64,000 nt of DNA from contig NZ_LWQT01000066.1 in NCBI RefSeq assembly GCF_001650715.1, positions 1 through 64,000 on the forward strand, given 5' to 3'. Source of the stretch: Paramagnetospirillum marisnigri. GTDB taxonomy: Bacteria; Pseudomonadota; Alphaproteobacteria; Rhodospirillales; Magnetospirillaceae. The notes under the pieces were generated by a model. The model was not told where the DNA came from. It saw nothing but the letters and a program-made list of their open reading frames with translations, and ran no database searches. A program made the position numbers and the translations under genes. Of this stretch, positions 46,361 through 55,549 are shown one piece after another. The stretch's first letter is position 1. Every line of letters starts with the position of its first letter.

Positions 46361-46828
46361 ATGCCTTCCGGTCGGACATTCCTGGTGGTGGTCGACGACT
46401 CCCCCGAAATGAAGGCGGCGTTGCGTTTCGCCTGCCGCCGGGCCAAGGCCTCGAGCGGGCAGGTGGCGCTGCTCCGGGTGATCGAGCCCGCCGAGTACCA
46501 GCATTTCGCCTCCATCGGCAATCTGATGCGGGCCGAGGCCCGCCAGGCCGCCGAGGAGCTGCTCAATCGGCTGGCGGGGGACGTCAACGCCCTGTCCGGC
46601 CATCTGCCGGTGCTCTATGTGCGTGAAGGCGACCCGCGCGAGGAGCTGATCGCGGTGATCAGCGAGGAACCCGCCATCTCGGTGCTGGTGCTGGGCGCCG
46701 ATACCGGCTCCAAGGGCCCGGGTCCGCTGGTCTCGGCGCTCACCGGCAAATATGTGGGAAAGCTTCGTGTGCCCATCACCATCGTGCCCGGCAGCCTGAC
46801 CGACGCGCAGATCGATCAGATTACTTGA
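46361..46828 (+). CDS. Universal stress protein UspA family
   Basis: 155 residues, ATG after AAGGAGGACGG. The fold shows as FLVVVDDSPEMKAALRFA at the N-terminus and VLVLGADTGSKGPGPLVSAL near the end; GADTGSKGPGP resembles the ATP-binding G2xG9x(S/T) loop. Probably an ATP-binding dimer. Last gene of the permease operon. Confidence 0.9.
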   Translation: MPSGRTFLVVVDDSPEMKAALRFACRRAKASSGQVALLRVIEPAEYQHFASIGNLMRAEARQAAEELLNRLAGDVNALSGHLPVLYVREGDPREELIAVISEEPAISVLVLGADTGSKGPGPLVSALTGKYVGKLRVPITIVPGSLTDAQIDQIT

Positions 46829-46831
46829 TAT

Positions 46832-46988
46832 ATGTCCCTCAGGCGTCCTGCGGCGCATGCGCCGCCCGGACCTAGGGGCCGGGCGGGCGCGTCCCGCGCC
46901 CTTGGCTTTCGCTCGCACGGACGAGCGGGGCCGCAATGGCCCAGTCGCTGCGCTCCGTTATTCATGTCCCTCGGGCGTCTGGCGGCGC
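46832..46988. repeat. Direct repeat pair in the uspA-nfuA gap
   Basis: ATGTCCCTCAGGCGTCCTG at 46832 recurs as ATGTCCCTCGGGCGTCTGG at 46964, both leading into GGCGC. Between them the sequence is GC-rich with several short palindromes. No gene is seen; the copies could be extragenic repeats. Confidence 0.45.
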
Positions 46989-47070
46989 GTCCCTTGGTGT
47001 CATCCTTGACTCGACGGACGGGGATCGCCATTTGTAGACGTCAGTGAGCGCCGCGACGAAAAGGACCATC

Positions 47071-47619
47071 ATGTTCATCCAGACCGAACCCACGCCCAAC
47101 CCCGCCACCTTGAAGTTCCTGCCCGGAACCGTGGTGATGACCCATGGCACCGCTGACTTCGCCGAAGCCTCGCGGGCCGCCCGCTCTCCGCTCGCCACCC
47201 GTCTGTTCGCGGTGGACGGTGTATCCAGCGTGTTCCTGGGAACCGACTTCATCACCGTGGCCAAGGTCGATTCCGCCGATTGGCAGGTGGTCAAGCCGCA
47301 GATCCTGGCCGCCATCATGGAGCATTTCTCCTCGGGCCAGCCGGTCCTCAACGACGATGGTGCCGATGCCGATGCCTCCGGTGACGACGACGGCATCGTC
47401 ATGCAGATCAAGGAGCTGCTGGAAACCCGCGTGCGTCCGGCCGTGGCCCAGGACGGCGGCGACATCATCTTCCGCAGCTTCGAGGATGGTATCGTCTATC
47501 TGCATTTGCAGGGTGCCTGTTCCGGTTGCCCCAGTTCCAGCGCCACCTTGAAGCATGGCATCGAGAACATGCTGAAGTACTATGTGCCCGAGGTGATGGC
47601 GGTACAGGCCGTCGACTAA
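47071..47619 (+). CDS. nfuA: Iron-sulfur cluster carrier NfuA (NifU C-terminal type)
   Basis: 182 residues from ATG 47071 (AAAAGGA upstream). N-terminal Nfu domain begins MFIQTEPTPNPATLKFLPG, the C-terminal NifU-like domain has ETRVRPAVAQDGGDIIF and the cluster-binding CSGC (CSGCPSSSATLKHGIENML). It delivers 4Fe-4S clusters to apoproteins. A perfect terminator follows. Confidence 0.94.
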   Translation: MFIQTEPTPNPATLKFLPGTVVMTHGTADFAEASRAARSPLATRLFAVDGVSSVFLGTDFITVAKVDSADWQVVKPQILAAIMEHFSSGQPVLNDDGADADASGDDDGIVMQIKELLETRVRPAVAQDGGDIIFRSFEDGIVYLHLQGACSGCPSSSATLKHGIENMLKYYVPEVMAVQAVD

Positions 47620-47645
47620 ATATTTGGAACCAAAGGCGATATTTG

Positions 47646-47678
47646 CACCCTCCGGGACTGGTCCCGGAGGGTGTTTTT
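47646..47678 (+). terminator. Rho-independent terminator of nfuA
   Basis: CACCCTCCGGGAC (47646-47658), loop TG, GTCCCGGAGGGTG (47661-47673), then TTTTTG. A perfect 13-bp stem. Confidence 0.9.
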
Positions 47679-47779
47679 GTTGCGTTCCATACCCCGAACC
47701 TTCATAGGGTTGCATTTTCGCAAACAAGCCGTTACGGTACAGCTTAATATTGCACTGCAACATCGTGGAGGTGAGCCGA

Positions 47780-48715
47780 ATGGCGCACGGGTCGATCGGA
47801 TCCCGACTTTTCATAGCCCTTTGCCTGACGGCCGTTATCGGCGCCGTCGGCGGCTTGTTCACCCTGGTTCTCCAGGGCTCGCGTCCCCCGGTCCTGATGG
47901 CCGAGCGCGAGGTCTCCCCCGTGGCGGAAACCGCCACTCTTTCCCGCGAAGACATTTCCAGCGCCGCCCGGCTTGACCAGGCGTTCCGGCGCTTGGGCTA
48001 CCATCTCGACCATGTGGGCGAGGGTGGCGCCGACGTGCCGCCGCTGTTCCTGACTCAGGTCCCCGACGACCTGGACGATCTTCCCGACACCGACACCAAG
48101 AAGGCGGTGTTCCTGCGGGTCATGCTGCCGCTGGTTCTGGCGGCGGACGAGGAAATCGCCAATGACCGCGCCCGCCTGCTGGAGCTTGCCGCCCGCAAGT
48201 CGGCCGGACAGGCCCTGTCCGCGTCGGAAGCGCGCTGGCTTGACGCCCTGGCACGGCGCTACGAGGTCGAGGACGGCAATCTGAAGAAGCTGCTGACCCG
48301 GGTCGACGTGGTGCCGCCGTCGCTGGCCCTGGCCCAATCGGCCGAGGAATCCGGCTGGGGCACCTCGGCCCTGGTGCGCCGCAGCCAGAATCTGTTCGGC
48401 CATACCGTCGAGGTGTCGCGCGACGGCACCGGCATGCGCAACTTCACCTCGCTCTACGAAGCGGTGCGGGCCTATGTCCATAACCTGAATACCCACCGCG
48501 CCTATGAGGACCTGCGCAAGGCGCGGGCGACGGCGCGGGCTCGCGGCATGGCGCCCGATGGCCCGGCCCTGGCCGCCGCCCTGCACAGCTATTCGGAACG
48601 GGGCGACGCCTATGTCAGCACCATCCGGGCGCTGATGCGGCGTAACGACCTCGGCCGGTTCGACCGCGCCCGGCTGGGCCGCTCCTTGCCCACCCGCCTG
48701 GCCGCGGCCAGCTGA
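47780..48715 (+). CDS. Bax-like glucosaminidase domain protein
   Basis: 311 residues from ATG 47780, with GGAGGTGA upstream; a GTG at 47750 is not needed. N-terminal membrane helix (about 9-33) and a periplasmic domain. The C-terminal half matches the Bax/FlgJ-type glucosaminidase fold: LALAQSAEESGWGTSALVRR with the catalytic Glu, NLFGHTVEV, FTSLYEAVRAYVHNLNTH and YSERGDAYV. It likely cleaves or remodels peptidoglycan. It stands alone after the nfuA terminator. Confidence 0.88.
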   Translation: MAHGSIGSRLFIALCLTAVIGAVGGLFTLVLQGSRPPVLMAEREVSPVAETATLSREDISSAARLDQAFRRLGYHLDHVGEGGADVPPLFLTQVPDDLDDLPDTDTKKAVFLRVMLPLVLAADEEIANDRARLLELAARKSAGQALSASEARWLDALARRYEVEDGNLKKLLTRVDVVPPSLALAQSAEESGWGTSALVRRSQNLFGHTVEVSRDGTGMRNFTSLYEAVRAYVHNLNTHRAYEDLRKARATARARGMAPDGPALAAALHSYSERGDAYVSTIRALMRRNDLGRFDRARLGRSLPTRLAAAS

Positions 48716-48778
48716 CGCTTTTCTTGACGACAACCACGGCGTAGCATCCATGGACCCCGATCCCGATGGGAGGTGTCC

Positions 48779-50296
48779 ATGGATCGCCGCGTCATTGTGT
48801 CCCTGCTGGTCCTGCCGCTGATTTCAGTCTCCGCCGGGGCGGAGCCGTCCCGTCCCTACACGGTGGTCGATACCGGCCAAAGCCGCTGCTATGACGACCA
48901 CGGCGCCATGGCCTGCCCGGCCCGCGAGGGGGATGCCTTCCATGGCCAGGATGCCCAATATGGCGGCAATCCCGCCCGCTACCGCGACAATGGCGACGGC
49001 ACAGTCACCGACCTGACCACCGGGCTGGTCTGGCAGAAGGAGTTCCGCCGGGTCGGCTTCGCCGATGCACCGGCCGATGCCGCCGCCAGCCGGGTGGGCG
49101 GCTTTTCCGACTGGCGGGTTCCCTCGGTCAAGGAACTCTATTCCCTGATCAATTTCGACGGCTCCACCGGCTCGGCCCGGCCCGAGACCACCGGGGCGCC
49201 CGCCGATGCCCGCCCCTATCTCGATACCCGCGCCTTCGCCTTCGAATATCCCGCCCAGGGCCGCTTCATCGACGCCCAATATGTTTCACGCACCCCCTAT
49301 CTCGGCACCACCATGGGCCGCGACCGCGCCTTCTTCGGGGTCAATTTCGCCGATGGCCGCATCAAGGCCTATCCCCAGGACGGCGGCCCCGGCCGTCGGC
49401 TGTGGTATGCCCGCTATGTGCGCGGCAATCCCGCCTATGGCCGCAACGACTTCGTCGACAACGGCGATGGCACCGTGCTCGACCGCGCTACCGGCCTGAC
49501 ATGGAGCAAGGCCGACAGCGGCGATCCCGCCTTCCGCCCCCGGCTGGTCGCCGTCCGCTTTGGCGACGGCCGCCTCGACTGGCGGGAGGCCTTGGCCTTC
49601 TGCGACGGCCTGAGCCTTGCCGGGCATTCCGACTGGCGGCTGCCCGACGCCAAGGAGCTCCACTCCATCCTCGATTATTCCCGGGCCCCCGACGTCACCG
49701 GATCGGCGGCGCTTGACCCGGTTTTCGCCATCACCGCCATTACCGATGACGATGGCAAGCGGGACTGGCCCTATGCCTGGTCCTCGACCACCCATCTCGA
49801 TGGACGGGTGATGGGTGATTTCGCGGTCTATGTCGCCTTTGGCCGGGCGGGCGGACATGTGCGGGCCGGTGGTCCCCAAGGCATGGGCGGCCCCCAAGGC
49901 ATGGGCGGTCCTCAGGGCATGGGCGGTCCTCAGGGCATGGGTGGTCCTCAGGGCATGGGTGGCCCCCCTGGCATGGGCGGTCCTCAGGGCATGGGTGGTC
50001 CTCAGGGCATGGGTGGTCCTCAGGGCATGGGTGGCCCCCCTGGCATGGGGCCTCCTCCCGGCATGGGACCTCCGCCTGGTGGCGGTCGCTTCGGGGGCGA
50101 GGGCAGGGGGGGCGGGCCACCCGGGATGGGCGGTTTCGCCTCCGGCACCGCCGCCATGACCCTGCTGGATGTCCATGGCGCGGGCGCCCAGCGCAGCAGC
50201 CCGAAAAGCGGTGATGAATCCCGCCTGCCCAAGGGGGCGGGACCACAGGGAGACGTATTGCGGATCTATAATTTCGCCCGTTGCGTCCGGGGATGA
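48779..50296 (+). CDS. Secreted DUF1566 protein with Gly-Pro-rich repeat insertion
   Basis: 505 residues from ATG 48779 (GGGAGGTG upstream). Signal peptide (VIVSLLVLPLISVSAGA). Two DUF1566/Lcl-type halves: NGDGTVTDLTTGLVWQ with SDWRVPSVKELYSL, and NGDGTVLDRATGLTWSK with SDWRLPDAKELHSIL. Residues 364-435 are twelve six-residue units of GGPQGM type, inserted before the usual family ending LDVHGAGAQRS and GDVLRIYNFARCVR, so the domain is interrupted, not extended. Function of the family is not settled; surface recognition is likely. The stop overlaps the start of the CHAT protease gene (ATGA). Confidence 0.85.
   Translation: MDRRVIVSLLVLPLISVSAGAEPSRPYTVVDTGQSRCYDDHGAMACPAREGDAFHGQDAQYGGNPARYRDNGDGTVTDLTTGLVWQKEFRRVGFADAPADAAASRVGGFSDWRVPSVKELYSLINFDGSTGSARPETTGAPADARPYLDTRAFAFEYPAQGRFIDAQYVSRTPYLGTTMGRDRAFFGVNFADGRIKAYPQDGGPGRRLWYARYVRGNPAYGRNDFVDNGDGTVLDRATGLTWSKADSGDPAFRPRLVAVRFGDGRLDWREALAFCDGLSLAGHSDWRLPDAKELHSILDYSRAPDVTGSAALDPVFAITAITDDDGKRDWPYAWSSTTHLDGRVMGDFAVYVAFGRAGGHVRAGGPQGMGGPQGMGGPQGMGGPQGMGGPQGMGGPPGMGGPQGMGGPQGMGGPQGMGGPPGMGPPPGMGPPPGGGRFGGEGRGGGPPGMGGFASGTAAMTLLDVHGAGAQRSSPKSGDESRLPKGAGPQGDVLRIYNFARCVRG
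49868..50083 (+). repeat. 18-bp tandem repeats coding GGPQGM
   Basis: Twelve in-frame 18-bp units of the form GGYGGYCCYCARGGCATG; ten encode GGP(Q/P)GM and the last two GPPPG(M/G). Units 3-9 are nearly identical, so the array can change length by slippage. It is not a CRISPR, because the units abut without spacers. Confidence 0.9.
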
Positions 50297-53200
50297 GGGT
50301 GACCCGAGTCGCCCTCGCCTTGGCCTTGGCCGCCGTGATGCTTTGGCCCGCCACCGTCCTGGCGCAGCAGGACCCCGCCCCCATGCAGCGCAGGGTCACC
50401 GAGGCCTCGGCCGAGAGGCTGCTGGACGAGTCCTTGCTGAACAGCCCGGAACGGCGGGCCCGCAACCAGGAACGACTGGCGGCTCCCTTGCCGTCCGAGG
50501 ACGACAGGGAAGCGCTGGGTGAGGCGCTCTACCAGCGTGGGCTGGCGGCCATCGAGCTGGGGCGGCAGTCCCAGGCCGTGGATGACCTGAAGCGGGCATC
50601 GGGCCTGCTGGGCAGCCAGGACCGCGCCGAAGCGCTGTTCATGCTGGGCCAGGCCTATCTCAACCTGGGGCATGTCTCGCGCGCCATTGCCGCCCTGGCC
50701 GAGGCCTCCCGGCTGGAGACCGGCCCGGGCTCGCAGTTGCGCAACCTGGCCCTGATGGCCGAACAGCACGCCAAGCTGGGCGATGTGGCGGCCACCACCG
50801 CCTTGCTCAAGGAATGCCAGGGCATCGCCCAGAAGATCCAGGCATCCAAGGCCGATACCAATCCGAATGTTTCGCTGTGGCGGCGCACCAATAGCCTGCG
50901 CTGCGAGATGGCACTGGCCCATGCCCAGGGTCGCCTGGGCGAGGTCGAAACCCTGAGCCGCCAGATCATCAAGGGGTTCGAGGACGCGCCCAAGGCCCGC
51001 AACAGCTATGTTCTCGGCAACCGGTATCAGTTGTTGGCCGAGAACCTGCGGGCCCAGGGTCGTCTGGCCGATGCCGAGACCGAGGCCCGCACCGCCCTGT
51101 CCGTGTACCAGAAGACCGTCGGTCCCACCTCGCAACGCACAGGCACCGCCTTGCAGGGTCTGGGGCGGATCATCGCCGAGCAGGGCCGCATCAAGGAAGG
51201 CGAAACCCTGGTCCGCAAGGGCATGGAGCTGATCCAGGCCCAGGGCATGGCCGGCAATGGCGGCGGCCGTCTGGTCCTGGCCGACATCCTGGCGCTGGAC
51301 TACCGCTGGGCCGAGGCCCGCGAGCAGTTCGAGCTGGCGCGCCAAGTCTACGCCGACCAGCCCGATCTGGTCGACGGCATCATGCGGCGCAACCCCAACA
51401 TCACCCTGGCCATGGTGAAAACCGGCAAGGCGGCCGAGGCCCTGCCCCTGCTCCAGCGTCATGTCGAGATTCTGACGGTCAAGCTGGACGCGCAGGACTA
51501 CGCCTTGGCCCAGGCGCGCGGACTGCTGGGCATTGCCCTGCAGGCACTGGGTCGACACGACGAGGCCAGGACGGAATTCACCGCCGCCCTGCCGGTGCTG
51601 CTGGCCCAGATCAACGACGAGGACCAGGAGACCGGCAATCTGGCCCGCGACCAGAAACTTCGCCTGATCCTGGAAGCCTATATGGAAAACCTGGTCGGCA
51701 AGCCCACGGGACGGATCACGGCCACGCCGGACGCGATCGCCGAAAGCTTTCGCGTCGCCGAGGCCGCTCGCGGCCGCAGCGTACAACGTGCCCTGGCTGC
51801 CTCGGCCACCCGCGCCGCCGCCGCCAACCCGGCCATCGCCGCTCTGGTGCGTCAGGTCCAGGACACCGAGAAACAGGCCGCCGCCCTGACCAGTCTGCTG
51901 GCCAATGCCATCAGCGCCCGCGCCGAGGATCAGACCGCCGCCGCCATCGACGCCCTGAAATCCCGCATCGGCGATCTGAAAAGCGAGCGGGCCATGATCA
52001 TGGCCCGGATCGGCGAGCAGTTCCCCGATTATGCCCGCCTGCTCAACCCCAAGCCCCTGTCGCTGGAGGAGGTCCGTCCCTCCTTGCGCGGCGGCGAGGC
52101 CTTGCTGAGCTTCTACAGCGCCGAGGACCGGCTGTATGCCTGGGCGGTGTCGGGCACCGGCCCGGCCGCCATGAGCGTCAGCCCCATCGGGCGGCTGGAC
52201 CTGGAGGCACGAATCCGCAAGCTGCGCGACGGCCTCGACATGACGGTGGCCGAGGTGGACGAGTTCCCCGATTTCGACGTCAAGACCGCCGCCGAGCTTT
52301 ACGCCGCCGCCATCGCCCCCATCGAACCCGCCTGGGCCGGAGCCGAGATTCTGTTCACCATCCCCCATGGGCCGCTGGGACAGATTCCCCTGGCGGTACT
52401 TCCCACCGCCCTGCCGAAGCCGCCCGCCGCCAAATCGGCATCACCGCCCGCCCCCCTGTTCGCCAAGTATCGCGAGGTCCCGTGGCTGGCCCGCAAGGTG
52501 GCGGTGGCGCAACTGCCCTCGTCCGGGGCGCTGGGGCTGCTGCGTTCGACACCGCCGCGCCAGACGCCACGCCGGGCCTTCGTCGCCTTTGGCGATCCCC
52601 TGTTCAACAAGCAGCAGGTGAGCGGCCAGGACCTCATCTCCGCCGCCCTGACCGGCCGTGGCGTCGGCCGCCGCAGCGTTGTCGCCTCCAGGGCCGACTT
52701 CACCGCCGAACTGGGCCAGTTGCCCCGTCTGCGCGATACCGCCGACGAGGTGAAAGGCATCGCCCAGGTCCTGGGTGCCGATCCCGAGCAGGACCTGTTC
52801 CTGCAGGCGCGGGCCTCGGTCGGCATGGTACGCCAGCTTGACCTCGCCCGATGGCGGGTGGTGATGTTCGCCACCCATGGCCTGATTCCCGGTGACCTGG
52901 CCGGTCTGGACCAGCCCGCCCTGGCTCTGTCGTCCCCCGCCGTCACCGGCGACGGCTCGTCCGGCCTGCTGACCATGGAAGCCATCATGGGCCTGAAGCT
53001 GGATGCCGACTGGGTGGTGCTGTCGGCCTGCAACACCGCCGCCGGGGACGGATCGGGTTCGGAAGCGGTGTCGGGGCTGGGCCGCGCCTTCTTCTATGCC
53101 GGGACCCGTGCCCTGCTGGTGACCAACTGGCCGGTGGAGACGGTTTCGGCCCGGCTGCTGACCACCGATCTGTTCCGCCGTCAGGCCGAGGACCCCGCCC

Positions 53201-53325
53201 TGAGCCGGGCCCAGGCGCTGCGTCGCGCCATGCTGGGGCTGATGGACGGGCCGGGCACGGGAAGCTTCACCTATGCCCATCCCACCTTCTGGGCGCCCTA
53301 TTCCCTGGTGGGTGACGGCGGTTGA
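50293..53325 (+). CDS. Secreted TPR-CHAT caspase-like protease
   Basis: 1010 residues from ATG 50293, which overlaps the DUF1566 stop. Signal peptide (VALALALAAVMLWPATVLAQ). Residues about 70-440 are tetratricopeptide repeats (ALYQRGLAAIELGRQSQAVD, GRLADAETEARTALSVYQ), then a helical linker. Residues about 600-1005 are a CHAT domain with the catalytic pair His 862 (FATHGL) and Cys 913 (LSACNTAAGDG), and the end GSFTYAHPTFWAPYSLVGDG. CHAT proteases process partner proteins. A signal peptide puts it in the periplasm or outside. The coupled DUF1566 protein is the obvious candidate partner or substrate, by inference. Confidence 0.9.
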   Translation: MRVTRVALALALAAVMLWPATVLAQQDPAPMQRRVTEASAERLLDESLLNSPERRARNQERLAAPLPSEDDREALGEALYQRGLAAIELGRQSQAVDDLKRASGLLGSQDRAEALFMLGQAYLNLGHVSRAIAALAEASRLETGPGSQLRNLALMAEQHAKLGDVAATTALLKECQGIAQKIQASKADTNPNVSLWRRTNSLRCEMALAHAQGRLGEVETLSRQIIKGFEDAPKARNSYVLGNRYQLLAENLRAQGRLADAETEARTALSVYQKTVGPTSQRTGTALQGLGRIIAEQGRIKEGETLVRKGMELIQAQGMAGNGGGRLVLADILALDYRWAEAREQFELARQVYADQPDLVDGIMRRNPNITLAMVKTGKAAEALPLLQRHVEILTVKLDAQDYALAQARGLLGIALQALGRHDEARTEFTAALPVLLAQINDEDQETGNLARDQKLRLILEAYMENLVGKPTGRITATPDAIAESFRVAEAARGRSVQRALAASATRAAAANPAIAALVRQVQDTEKQAAALTSLLANAISARAEDQTAAAIDALKSRIGDLKSERAMIMARIGEQFPDYARLLNPKPLSLEEVRPSLRGGEALLSFYSAEDRLYAWAVSGTGPAAMSVSPIGRLDLEARIRKLRDGLDMTVAEVDEFPDFDVKTAAELYAAAIAPIEPAWAGAEILFTIPHGPLGQIPLAVLPTALPKPPAAKSASPPAPLFAKYREVPWLARKVAVAQLPSSGALGLLRSTPPRQTPRRAFVAFGDPLFNKQQVSGQDLISAALTGRGVGRRSVVASRADFTAELGQLPRLRDTADEVKGIAQVLGADPEQDLFLQARASVGMVRQLDLARWRVVMFATHGLIPGDLAGLDQPALALSSPAVTGDGSSGLLTMEAIMGLKLDADWVVLSACNTAAGDGSGSEAVSGLGRAFFYAGTRALLVTNWPVETVSARLLTTDLFRRQAEDPALSRAQALRRAMLGLMDGPGTGSFTYAHPTFWAPYSLVGDGG

Positions 53326-53385
53326 GGGGTTTTCCACCCAACATCTTCCGGCTATGGTACCGGCCGCGCCCATCCGGGGAAGTCG

Positions 53386-54321
53386 ATGACCGCCGTTTCC
53401 TACGTTACCACCGTCTATAACAAGATCAGCGAGATCGAGGCCTGCGCCCGCGCCCAGTGGCGCCAGGCGGGTGAGTTCGAGCGCGAATTCATCTTTGTCG
53501 ATGACAGCTCCACCGATGGATCCTTCGAGTTCCTGCAAAGCCTGGCGGAGCAGGAGCCGCGCATGCGGGTGCTGCGCAAGCCAAACGGCGGTCCCGCCCG
53601 TGCCCTCAATCTGGGGGTGCGCGAAGCCCGCTTTCCCCTGGTCAAGTTCTGCGATGGCGACGACATCCTGACCGAGGACGCCACATCGGTGCTGCTGGAC
53701 GGCTTCGCCCAGGGCGCCCGGCTGGTGATCGGGCGCAAGGAGCCGGTGGGCTGGACCGCCACCCCCGAGACCTTCCGCCGCACCGAGCCGGTGGTGTTTC
53801 GCACCCTGCCCGGCGATGCCCTGTCCGAGGCCATCGACCATTCCCTGTCGGGCTGTTCCGAGGTGCTGGTGGAGCGCGACGCCTTCCTGGCGGCGGGCGG
53901 CTGCGACGAGCGCCTGTTCATCCAGGACCAGAGCTATATCCGCCGCCTGCTGGCACTGGGCACCCCCCATCTGCTGACCGAGGCGCTGGTGGTGTTCTCG
54001 CCGCCCAGCGAGGCCGGGGCGCTGTGCAACAACAGCCCGCAGATCGACCACGACAACAATGCCGCGCTGATGTGGCTGGTGCTGGACAATCCTCATCTGC
54101 CCGCCGCCGTCAAACGCCTCGCCCTGCAGAAATGCGCCAGCCGGGGCTGGAAATACGCCCGCCGGGTCCAGGGCCGCAAGACCGGCCTCGACCCCGCCTT
54201 CTGGGCCTATGCCGCCTCGTACCTTCCCATGATCCCGGTCACACGGGGGCTGTTCCAGGCCACCCTGGAGCCCTATCTGCGCACCGGCCGGGTCCGCCAA
54301 CCGGAGAAACCCGCCCCATGA
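53386..54321 (+). CDS. Family 2 glycosyltransferase
   Basis: 311 residues. GT-A fold: [20 protein letters not shown], the nucleotide-sugar region [14 protein letters not shown] and the DxD-like metal site [26 protein letters not shown] lies in the acceptor half. No membrane helix is clear. The sugar and acceptor are unknown. The stop overlaps mtnA (ATGA), an unusual pairing with a methionine-salvage enzyme. Confidence 0.87.
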   Translation: MTAVSYVTTVYNKISEIEACARAQWRQAGEFEREFIFVDDSSTDGSFEFLQSLAEQEPRMRVLRKPNGGPARALNLGVREARFPLVKFCDGDDILTEDATSVLLDGFAQGARLVIGRKEPVGWTATPETFRRTEPVVFRTLPGDALSEAIDHSLSGCSEVLVERDAFLAAGGCDERLFIQDQSYIRRLLALGTPHLLTEALVVFSPPSEAGALCNNSPQIDHDNNAALMWLVLDNPHLPAAVKRLALQKCASRGWKYARRVQGRKTGLDPAFWAYAASYLPMIPVTRGLFQATLEPYLRTGRVRQPEKPAP

Positions 54322-55406
54322 AGATCAACGGCACCGCCTTTCGCACCATCTGGCTGGCCAAGGACGGCATCGGCGTCGAGATCATCGATCAGACCCGCCT
54401 GCCCCACGAATTCGTTACGATCACGTTGCGAAGCATGGCGGACGCGGCTTTGGCCATCAAGGACATGTGGGTGAGGGGGGCGCCGCTGATCGGGGCCACC
54501 GCCGCCTATGGCATGGCGCTGGCGGCGCGGGAAGACGCGACGGATGCCGGGCTCAAGCGCGCCTATCAGCTGCTGCACGCCACCAGGCCCACCGCCATCA
54601 ACCTGAAATGGGCGCTGGACGAGATGCTGGCGGTGCTGCTGCCCCTGCCCGAAACCGCCCGCGTCGCCGCCGCCTATGGCCGCGCCGCCGCCATCTGCGA
54701 CGAGGATTCCGCCCAGAACGCCGCCCTCGGCGAGCACGGCGCCGCCCTGATCAAGGCGCAGCACCAGGCCAAGCAGCGCACCATCAACGTGCTGACCCAT
54801 TGCAATGCCGGTTGGCTGGCCACGGTGGATTGGGGCACCGCCCTGGCGCCGGTCTACAAGGCCTTCGATGCCGGGATTCCCCTGCATGTCTGGGTGGACG
54901 AGACCCGGCCGCGCAACCAGGGCGCCTCCCTGACCGCCCGCGAGCTGAACTGGCACGGCGTGCCCCATACGGTGATCGCCGACAATACCGGCGGCCATCT
55001 CATGCAGCACGGCATGGTGGATCTGTGCATCGTCGGCACCGACCGCACCACCAGGAACGGCGATGTCTGCAACAAGATCGGCACCTATCTCAAGGCCCTG
55101 GCCGCCAAGGACAACAATGTGCCGTTCTATGTGGGCCTGCCCAGCCCGACCATCGACTGGACCGTGGCCGACGGGGTCAAGGAAATCCCCATCGAGGAAC
55201 GTTCCGCTCGCGAACAGACCCATATTTTCGGCAAGGATGCAGACGGCAAGGTGACAGAGGTCCAGGTGACCCCCGATGGCTCGCCCGCCGTCAATTACGG
55301 CTTCGACGTCACCCCCGCCCGCCTGGTCACCGGCCTGATCACCGAACGCGGCGTCTGCGCCGCGTCGTATAAGGGGCTGCGGGGGCTGTTTCCCGAACGG
55401 GGGTAA
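54318..55406 (+). CDS. mtnA: S-methyl-5-thioribose-1-phosphate isomerase
   Basis: 362 residues from ATG 54318. Converts methylthioribose-1-phosphate to methylthioribulose-1-phosphate in methionine salvage. [37 protein letters not shown] with the catalytic Cys, [19 protein letters not shown] and [20 protein letters not shown] with the catalytic Asp are family blocks. The eIF2B-like paralogues lack this set. Confidence 0.95.
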   Translation: MKINGTAFRTIWLAKDGIGVEIIDQTRLPHEFVTITLRSMADAALAIKDMWVRGAPLIGATAAYGMALAAREDATDAGLKRAYQLLHATRPTAINLKWALDEMLAVLLPLPETARVAAAYGRAAAICDEDSAQNAALGEHGAALIKAQHQAKQRTINVLTHCNAGWLATVDWGTALAPVYKAFDAGIPLHVWVDETRPRNQGASLTARELNWHGVPHTVIADNTGGHLMQHGMVDLCIVGTDRTTRNGDVCNKIGTYLKALAAKDNNVPFYVGLPSPTIDWTVADGVKEIPIEERSAREQTHIFGKDADGKVTEVQVTPDGSPAVNYGFDVTPARLVTGLITERGVCAASYKGLRGLFPERG

Positions 55407-55520
55407 AAGGATCGCTGCGCGAGCGGGCCTTGCCCGCACCCTTGCTTGGGGGCGAGGCCCCCAAACCCTATCCCCTTTCTCGGATTTTCCCGGTCGGGGC
55501 TTGATTGGCCAATACCTTAT

Positions 55521-55546
55521 GCATACCTCTCACTGGAGAGGTATGC
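55521..55546 (+). promoter_or_regulatory. Perfect hairpin enclosing the ribosome binding site of the ClpP-fold gene
   Basis: GCATACCTCTC (55521-55531), loop ACTG, GAGAGGTATGC (55536-55546). The 11-bp stem ends 3 bases before ATG 55550, and the only Shine-Dalgarno-like sequence, GGAGAGG (55535-55541), lies in its 3' arm. This would block translation unless opened, as in an RNA thermometer. A palindromic operator is the alternative. Confidence 0.55.
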
Positions 55547-55549
55547 TAA

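Noticed and set aside
49868-50083. CRISPR array
   Set aside because: The 18-bp units are contiguous, in frame and without spacers; they encode GGPQGM repeats.
50266-54300. Long minus-strand frames (50266-52368 and 52441-54300)
   Set aside because: Antisense shadows of the CHAT protease and glycosyltransferase genes, both of which have clear catalytic motifs on the plus strand.
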